The notes below the pieces were generated by a model. The model saw only the letters and a program-made list of their open reading frames with translations, made no database searches and was not told where the DNA came from. 27,854 bases of DNA from Scatosoma sp045632625. Lineage in GTDB: Bacteria > Bacillota > Clostridia > Christensenellales > Borkfalkiaceae. Below, piece by piece: positions 22,229-27,854 of this stretch. Position 1 is the stretch's first letter, and the number at the start of each line of letters is the position of its first letter. The stretch lies in assembly GCA_045632625.1 (NCBI GenBank), contig JAZQWZ010000007.1, forward strand, positions 1 to 27,854. Direction: 5' to 3'. A program made the translations under genes and the position numbers.

Positions 22229-24811
22229 TTATTCTCCCGTATAACCCCATACAACCGGTCGTCTACCATGCCAATCGCTTTCCCAACCGCCGGGTTTACT
22301 TTCCGCTTCGCAGTAAATTGTTAAGTTGTCGCAATCATAGAAAACGTCATAGCCAATCCACGTCACACTGTCGGGAATTACTATACTTGTTAAGCTGCTA
22401 CAATAAGCGAACGCAGACCCGCCAATCGAAGTAACGCTGTTAGGAATGGTGACGCTTGTTAAGCTGCTACAATGAGCGAACGCAGAATCACCAATATTTG
22501 TCACACTGTCGGGAATGGTGATGCTTGTTAAGCTATGGTAATAAGCGAACGCAGAGCCAGCAATAACCTTACACTCCTCGTGAATGGTTATTGTGGAAAG
22601 CCAGGTGTTTACCGGCTCGATACACACAAGATAAGGGTTTCTTTCATTGCCTAAATACCGCATGTTTTCGTATATGTTATACTGTAAATTATTGCAACCT
22701 TCGAACGCAGCACCACCAATAAAAGTTATACTGTCAGGAATTACTATACTCGTCAACCCGGAGCAATGATAGAAAGCTCCGAAGTCAATCCACGTCACGC
22801 TATCGGGAATTACTATACTTGTTAAGCTGCTACAATGATCAAACGCCAAATTGCGAATGCTTGTCACAGGAAGACCATTATACGTTTTAGGAATAACGAC
22901 GTCTGCATCCGTGCAGTCCGCACTATAACCAACCTCATAAGCATTAGTCAGTTTATCATATCTCAAACCCACGCTACCTGCGTTATATAAATATTCCACG
23001 ACTATTTCCTGCCCGCCGTTGCCGTCGTTCAAATCGTATTGATACGTCACCTTTACCGTACAAACGGAAACTTTTAAGGAAGAAAGATTTTCAAAAGCCC
23101 TCACGTCCGTGTTTTCTGCAACAATCGTGCCGTCCTTTTCATGAATAAGCTCAATTTTTACAATCTCGCCTACGTTGTCCACGTCGGTTTCATTGACATC
23201 AAAGCCTACGCTCGTTTGCGTTTTGGTTGCGTTTGCAATCGTTACGCTCGGCGTTGCTTTTGCTGACGTTTTTATATCCACCGTCTTTACAATTTCTTTT
23301 ACGCCGTTGCCGTCGTTCAAATTGTATTCATACGTTACTTTCACCGTATACGTGTTGTTAGACAATAAGCCCGTAAACTCTCTCACGTCGACGCTGTCCG
23401 CAACAATCGTGCCATTTGCGTGGATAAGCTCAATCTTGGTTACTGCACCAACGTTGTCTACATCGGTTTCGTTGATTGCAAAGCCTACGCTCGTTTGCGT
23501 TTTGGTTGCGTTTGCAATCGTTACGGTCGGCGTTGCATTTGCTGACGTTTGGAAATCAAGGTGGATTGTTTCCGCTTTGCCGTTGTTGTTATATTCCGCC
23601 ATTAAGGTGTACGTTTCTCCTGAAAGCAAGCCGTTTACCTCTGTTGCAGAAACGTTCAACTGTTGCAAAACGCTCCCCTTATAATACAGAGAAAGGGCAG
23701 TGAGCTGTTTGTCGCCCGCAAAGGCTTCGTCCCAAATAAACTGGAAGGATGCGCGCTCTTGCTCTATCGTAATATCGTCAAACAACACGATGGGTTTTGT
23801 TTGGAACGCTTCCTTATATAATATATAATTGTCAAAGCCGTTTTTAAGATTGTTATACGTGCCAACAATGGCATATTGATACAACTCGTTTGTTTTTAAG
23901 CCGTTAAATGTGACGGTATTTTCCCCCACCTGCAATTCCTGCGTAGAAAGAATGTTTGCCCCATCGTAAACGACTGCGTTAAGTTTGCCATTACTGAACG
24001 CAATTAAGCCGTCACTGTCGGAAATATGCACGTTGAAAGAAATATCATTGAAGCGGACTGCTTTATTAGAAACACTCGCGGTTACTTGATTGTCGCGCGA
24101 TACGCCCACTTTCACCGTTTGATCCCCGTCAATCAATACGTCTTTGATTGCCTCGCCGTTGACGTATTTAATTTTGTCTATCGTATACGTCTTAATACCC
24201 GAAACTGCACCCACGTTCACCTTTAATATCAGCGTTTCCATATCCGAGCCCGGTTCGAACATATAGCTGGAATACTTTTCGCCGTTTAACGTGAAGGATA
24301 AAATTTCGTAATCGTCAGGATTATTGATATGTACGTGGATATAGACGTCTTGGTTGATCGGCGCGCAATATAAATCTTTTCCCGTGCCTTCTATGCTCAA
24401 TGTGTCCTCTATCTCGTTTTCGATATTTTCATCGTTGGGATTGTCGGGATAAGGATTGTCTTGATCGGGGTTATCGTCCTTATCCGCGTGATCGCCCTTA
24501 TACCAGCCGTTATGATTGCCGTTGTTGTCCTTGTTGCCATTCGCGCTGCCGTTGCTTGCAGCTTTCATAATCGCTTTATAGCCAACAGACGAGGCAGAAA
24601 CGGTTGTTTCTGGCTGTCCCGAAACGGTCATGCCCTGATAAACGGGTATGTTACCAACGTTTTCCCCCGTGTTGCCACCACTGCTACTACTACTGCTACT
24701 ACTACTGCTACTACTGTTGAATAGTGTACCAACATCACAGCCTGACGCAAAAATGCAGCTTACAGCCATTAAAAAAGAAGCAACAACACACAACCATGTC
24801 TTTCTTTTCAT
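22229..24811 (-). CDS. BspA-like LRR lipoprotein with Fn3-type repeats
   Basis: This 860-residue surface lipoprotein has a signal peptide with lipobox FASGC (Cys25), followed by an S-rich linker with 12 consecutive serines and a charged Asn/Asp-rich region. Several ~95-residue beta-sandwich, Fn3-like modules follow. Two of them, starting TVTIANATKTQTSVGF and SVTIANATKTQTSVGF, are almost identical, indicating recent duplication. From ~620 to the end are LRR_5 (BspA/TpLRR) repeats of ~23 residues such as CSSLTSIVIPDSVTWI. BspA-type repeats mediate adhesion. The start has AGGAGAAAG upstream of ATG 24811. Near-identical terminator palindromes lie on both sides of the gene. Confidence 0.9.
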   Translation of the reverse strand: MKRKTWLCVVASFLMAVSCIFASGCDVGTLFNSSSSSSSSSSSSGGNTGENVGNIPVYQGMTVSGQPETTVSASSVGYKAIMKAASNGSANGNKDNNGNHNGWYKGDHADKDDNPDQDNPYPDNPNDENIENEIEDTLSIEGTGKDLYCAPINQDVYIHVHINNPDDYEILSFTLNGEKYSSYMFEPGSDMETLILKVNVGAVSGIKTYTIDKIKYVNGEAIKDVLIDGDQTVKVGVSRDNQVTASVSNKAVRFNDISFNVHISDSDGLIAFSNGKLNAVVYDGANILSTQELQVGENTVTFNGLKTNELYQYAIVGTYNNLKNGFDNYILYKEAFQTKPIVLFDDITIEQERASFQFIWDEAFAGDKQLTALSLYYKGSVLQQLNVSATEVNGLLSGETYTLMAEYNNNGKAETIHLDFQTSANATPTVTIANATKTQTSVGFAINETDVDNVGAVTKIELIHANGTIVADSVDVREFTGLLSNNTYTVKVTYEYNLNDGNGVKEIVKTVDIKTSAKATPSVTIANATKTQTSVGFDVNETDVDNVGEIVKIELIHEKDGTIVAENTDVRAFENLSSLKVSVCTVKVTYQYDLNDGNGGQEIVVEYLYNAGSVGLRYDKLTNAYEVGYSADCTDADVVIPKTYNGLPVTSIRNLAFDHCSSLTSIVIPDSVTWIDFGAFYHCSGLTSIVIPDSITFIGGAAFEGCNNLQYNIYENMRYLGNERNPYLVCIEPVNTWLSTITIHEECKVIAGSAFAYYHSLTSITIPDSVTNIGDSAFAHCSSLTSVTIPNSVTSIGGSAFAYCSSLTSIVIPDSVTWIGYDVFYDCDNLTIYCEAESKPGGWESDWHGRRPVVWGYTGE

Positions 24812-24848
24812 TTTTTCTTTCTCCTAATAAAAATATTTTTGTATTTAG

Positions 24849-24881
24849 AGGGCAGGTATGCGTTCATCGCATACCTGCCCC
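24849..24881. terminator. Bidirectional terminator palindrome, copy 2
   Basis: GGGCAGGTATGCG (24850-24862) and CGCATACCTGCCC (24868-24880) form a perfect 13-bp stem with loop TTCAT. It follows the polytopic membrane protein gene (stop at 24897) on the minus strand and differs from copy 1 at one base within the palindrome. Confidence 0.7.
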
Positions 24882-24896
24882 CTTCGTTTGATGTTT

Positions 24897-26129
24897 TTAA
24901 AGTTTCAATCCGCCTACAAAACCCTTGATGGTTTCCTTAATGGTTTGTAACCAGCCAGGTACGGTTTTTCCGCAAACGTTGAAGAAACCGTCCGCCAAAG
25001 TACTACCCGAAAGGAAAGGCGTGAAATTGAAGAACCCAAGATGCGTACATAAATACAACGCACCCAAAACGACTACGCAAATCAAGCAACCGATCATCGC
25101 GTAAACCGCGCAGGAAAGCGCACCGTCTATTACACGGAAGAATGCTTTGCCTTGCACTGCGTCCGCCAACTTAATCAATAACTTATTGAGTAGCCAAATA
25201 CCTACAAGCATTACGCCGTAGATGACCGCGCCGCAAATAAGTCTGCCTGTGAACGGAGCGGCAAAAGCGGGTACGCCTATGCTTTCCACAAGCTGCATAA
25301 AACGGTTGGTTGTAGCGCAAAGGAACGCATTTCCCGACGCCGTTGCAAACGCCGAGAACGGAAGCCAGAAAGCAACCACAGCGGCAACCGCTATACCCAC
25401 CTTAACGAACAATACGCGCAAGCTTTCGATAAAGCCTTTATCATAGCCGTTGTTGGCGTTTTTCAAAATAATACCGATGATTACAAAATCGATTGCATAG
25501 CGATACGTCCACGTTTTTACGTTGCCAACCCAGCCCTTTGCAAACAAATCCGCAAACGTCGTTTGGTCCATCTTCAAGCCGACGATTGTGAACATGGCCG
25601 CTGCTGCGCCGATAAATAAGACTACGCTCACGTTCAACACGCACACAAGACCGCCAAGCAATCTACCGAAGAATTTGGGATCGCCTGTGCCTTTTCTTAC
25701 CGCCATTTTTGTCGATGCGTACTTTTCGTAATCATCATAATCTTCCTTTTCGGAATCATACTCAACGCCGTTTTCGTCCTTGAAATATTTATCGCCTTTT
25801 TTCTTTACGTAGCGAACCTTCGGGCGACGCCACCAAGCGATAAATTTATACGTAAATAACCCGCCAAGGACGCACCCAACCGCCAAAACCGTATCAGAAA
25901 TAAGCCCCTTGAAATCGGTTGCCACCGCGTCATGAGAAAGTTTTTTAACAAGGAAAAATACTACCGCCATCGCCACCCAGGAAATCCCGAATAAGCTAAC
26001 TTTGCGCAGACCTTTCTTTGCCCCGATAAAAAACGCCATAACCACCAAGGCGACAGCCAAACAAATAGCCATCGTCGGTAATTTTTGTAAAAAGGCGTTT
26101 GCCGAGAATAAGCCGTTTAAAAGCATCAT
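24897..26129 (-). CDS. Polytopic membrane protein (CvpA-like features)
   Basis: This 410-residue protein has about 8-9 hydrophobic segments. The N-terminal MAFFIGAKKGLRKVSLFGISW recalls the conserved glycine-rich start of CvpA-family proteins. A highly charged cytosolic insert lies at ~103-145 (KKKGDKYFKDENGVEYDSEKEDYDDYEKY). The membrane part resumes with YAIDFVIIGIILKNA and a final amphipathic segment. It starts 23 bp after the glnS stop, with AAGGAG before ATG 26129, so the two are probably cotranscribed although functionally unlinked. Substrate or role is unknown, and the CvpA link is tentative. Confidence 0.7.
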   Translation of the reverse strand: MMLLNGLFSANAFLQKLPTMAICLAVALVVMAFFIGAKKGLRKVSLFGISWVAMAVVFFLVKKLSHDAVATDFKGLISDTVLAVGCVLGGLFTYKFIAWWRRPKVRYVKKKGDKYFKDENGVEYDSEKEDYDDYEKYASTKMAVRKGTGDPKFFGRLLGGLVCVLNVSVVLFIGAAAAMFTIVGLKMDQTTFADLFAKGWVGNVKTWTYRYAIDFVIIGIILKNANNGYDKGFIESLRVLFVKVGIAVAAVVAFWLPFSAFATASGNAFLCATTNRFMQLVESIGVPAFAAPFTGRLICGAVIYGVMLVGIWLLNKLLIKLADAVQGKAFFRVIDGALSCAVYAMIGCLICVVVLGALYLCTHLGFFNFTPFLSGSTLADGFFNVCGKTVPGWLQTIKETIKGFVGGLKL

Positions 26130-26152
26130 ACTTGCTCCTTAAATATTACTCT

Positions 26153-27787
26153 TTACTTATTGAAATTATCTTTCAGGGAAACGATTTCGGAAAGCACCAG
26201 CTTACCCTTTTCGTCCTGACATTTTTTATAATACCCTACGCGCATCAGCTGGAATTGTTTTCCGTCTGCGCTTTCCGCCAAATACGGCTCTGCTTTGCCT
26301 TGGAAGATGTGTTCGCTGTCCAAATTCATTCTTTCCGTGAAATCCTGGCCAGCATATTCCGCATCTTTCAAAAGCGGGGCGTATTTTCTAATTTCCGCAT
26401 CCACGCCCGTTTTACCGTCTACCCATTGAATAGTACCTTTCACCTTGATACCGCTGGTATCGCTGGACGAACGGCTTTCGGGAATATACGAGCATTTGAG
26501 CTCCGCCACTTCGCCCTTTTCATCCAAAACCACTTCGTCGCAATGAATAATGTACGCGTTTTTCAAACGCACGTAACCGTCTTGTTTCAAGCGTTGGTAT
26601 TTAGGCGGGGGATTGAGCGAAAAATCCGCCTTGTCAATATATACTACGTTTGAGAAGGAAATTTTTCTAACGCCCAACTCGGGCTTTAAAGGATGCAACG
26701 CCGTTTCCAGCTCTTCTTCGCCTTGGTAGTTGGTGATGGTCACCTTCAAAGGCTCTAACACCGCCATCGCGCGTTCTGCGTTCTCGTTCAAGTTATCGCG
26801 GATGCACGCTTCCAAATAGGAAAGCTGACATTCGGAGTTGGCTTTTACGATACCGATTTTCGTGCAGAAATCCAGAAGCGCTTCGGGGGGTACACCGCGG
26901 TTTCTCAACCCTGCTACCGTCGGCATACGGGGATCGTCCCAGCCGTGTACGTGGCCTTCTTCCACCAGTTTTTTCAAATAGCGCTTACTCATCACCGTGT
27001 TGGTAACGGCAAGGCGCGCAAATTCGATTTGTCTGGGCTTGGGCGCAAAACCAAGGTTGATACCCACCCAGTCGTACAAAGGACGGTGGTCTTCAAATTC
27101 CAGCGTACAAAGCGAATGCGTTACCCCTTGCAAATAATCGCAAATGGGGTGCGCGTAATCGTACATAGGATAAATACACCATTGATCGCCCGTACGGTGG
27201 TGCGTGCAACGCAAAATACGGTAGATAACGGGATCGCGCATGTTCATATTCGGCGACGCCATATCGATTTTTGCACGCAAGCACTTGCTTCCGTCGGGAT
27301 ATTTACCCGCTTTCATTTCTCTAAACAGCGTCAAGTTTTCTTCCACACTGCGGTTTCTATACGGACTTTCCTTGCCCGCTTCCGTCAGCGTACCGCGCGT
27401 TGCGGAAATTTCTTCGGGCGATAAATCGCACACGAACGCTTTGCCGTCCATAATCAATTTTTCCGCGTAATCATAGATTACGGGGAAAAAATCGGACGCA
27501 TATACTTCTTTCGCCCAGTTATAGCCCACCCACGAAATATCTTTGCGGATCGCGTCTACAAACTCCGTTTTTTCTTTGGACGGGTTGGTGTCGTCGAAGA
27601 ATAAGTTGCACTTACCTTCGTATTTTTTCGCCGTGCCGAAGTTGACAAGCATACTCTTGATATGCCCGATATGCAAATAGCCGTTGGGTTCGGGGGGGAA
27701 ACGCGTTTGAATGGCGGAAACTTTGCCGTTTTCAATATCGTCGTTGATGATTTGTTCAATAAAGTTAGTTGCTTCTATCGTTTTCAT
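26153..27787 (-). CDS. glnS: Glutamine-tRNA ligase (GlnRS)
   Basis: This 544-residue protein, of normal bacterial length, charges tRNA-Gln with glutamine in the cytosol. The class I signature is PPEPNGYLHIGH (31-42, HIGH at 39-42), and the KMSKS-equivalent loop is VMSKR (265-269). The DDTNPSKE segment (~65-72), CTLEFEDHRPLYDW (227-240) and the C-terminal beta-barrel anticodon domain (from ~340, containing SYIPESRSSSDTSG) are typical of GlnRS rather than GluRS. ATG 27787 has only a modest ribosome site (AGCAGG). Most Firmicutes make Gln-tRNA through GatCAB, so glnS presence marks a subset of Clostridia. The 67 bp to the window edge hold no gene. Confidence 0.96.
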   Translation of the reverse strand: MKTIEATNFIEQIINDDIENGKVSAIQTRFPPEPNGYLHIGHIKSMLVNFGTAKKYEGKCNLFFDDTNPSKEKTEFVDAIRKDISWVGYNWAKEVYASDFFPVIYDYAEKLIMDGKAFVCDLSPEEISATRGTLTEAGKESPYRNRSVEENLTLFREMKAGKYPDGSKCLRAKIDMASPNMNMRDPVIYRILRCTHHRTGDQWCIYPMYDYAHPICDYLQGVTHSLCTLEFEDHRPLYDWVGINLGFAPKPRQIEFARLAVTNTVMSKRYLKKLVEEGHVHGWDDPRMPTVAGLRNRGVPPEALLDFCTKIGIVKANSECQLSYLEACIRDNLNENAERAMAVLEPLKVTITNYQGEEELETALHPLKPELGVRKISFSNVVYIDKADFSLNPPPKYQRLKQDGYVRLKNAYIIHCDEVVLDEKGEVAELKCSYIPESRSSSDTSGIKVKGTIQWVDGKTGVDAEIRKYAPLLKDAEYAGQDFTERMNLDSEHIFQGKAEPYLAESADGKQFQLMRVGYYKKCQDEKGKLVLSEIVSLKDNFNK

Positions 27788-27854
27788 AAATCCTGCTCTC
27801 TTTTCTTAGTGCATTGAATTTCTTTGCAATTCGTGAATTGCGCCAAGGCGCGTG

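Noticed and set aside
23175..23684. Plus-strand open frame of 169 codons
   Set aside because: It is a shadow of the duplicated Fn3-like modules on the minus strand; its apparent internal repeat simply mirrors that duplication.
24678..24718. Serine-codon microsatellite as a phase-variation switch
   Set aside because: The unit is three bases, so length changes alter serine number but not frame.

Overview
The window looks like chromosome from an uncultured, probably spore-forming member of the Clostridia. The evidence is low-to-moderate GC, strong AGGAGG-type ribosome sites, consensus sigma-A promoters, a SpoVT regulator, Gram-positive lipoproteins with a poly-serine linker, and a SipW-type signal peptide. 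The exact family cannot be fixed from the sequence.

Layout. (1) Positions 20502-27854 read as host chromosome: tRNA-Leu(AAG), a SipW-type secreted protein, spoVT, a BspA-like lipoprotein between two near-identical terminator palindromes, a polytopic membrane protein and glnS. (2) Positions ~6500-20501 form an integrated element whose tyrosine recombinase ends 231 bp from the 3' end of tRNA-Leu. Almost everything else in it is on the minus strand: a small early region (53-aa ORF, zinc-ribbon protein, sigma-region-4-like and ArpU-like regulators), small basic proteins, a putative ssDNA-binding protein, three large exported proteins (zinc-ribbon-repeat lipoprotein, Big_2 protein, and a 681-aa protein with a signal peptide and a C-terminal anchor), a one-TM protein, a membrane-anchored Zot/pI-like ATPase, and a two-tyrosine HUH replication initiator. 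This set matches a Gram-positive filamentous phage (inovirus-like) provirus. (3) Positions 1-6504 hold two more minus-strand genes after a pair of large hairpins: a DNRLRE-like protein and a giant RHS/YD-repeat protein (at least 1774 residues) that runs off the left edge. They may be cargo of the element or flanking chromosome; the left attachment site is not in the window.

How it may work. A perfect TTGACA-N17-TATAAT promoter at 18526-18554 reads leftward into the element and has a perfect Gram-positive LexA/SOS box at 18498-18511, over or just after its start site. No element-borne CI-type repressor was found, so host LexA may directly hold the element silent. On DNA damage, regulators would be made first, then Rep (rolling-circle replication), the ssDNA-binding protein, and the membrane and surface proteins for assembly. 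Large intergenic hairpins (6518-6688, 15466-15509, 18648-18789) are candidates for origin or packaging signals of an ssDNA genome.

The main uncertainties are the left boundary, the missing major coat protein, and whether the RHS pair belongs to the element. All family calls were made by eye from motifs, without database searches.
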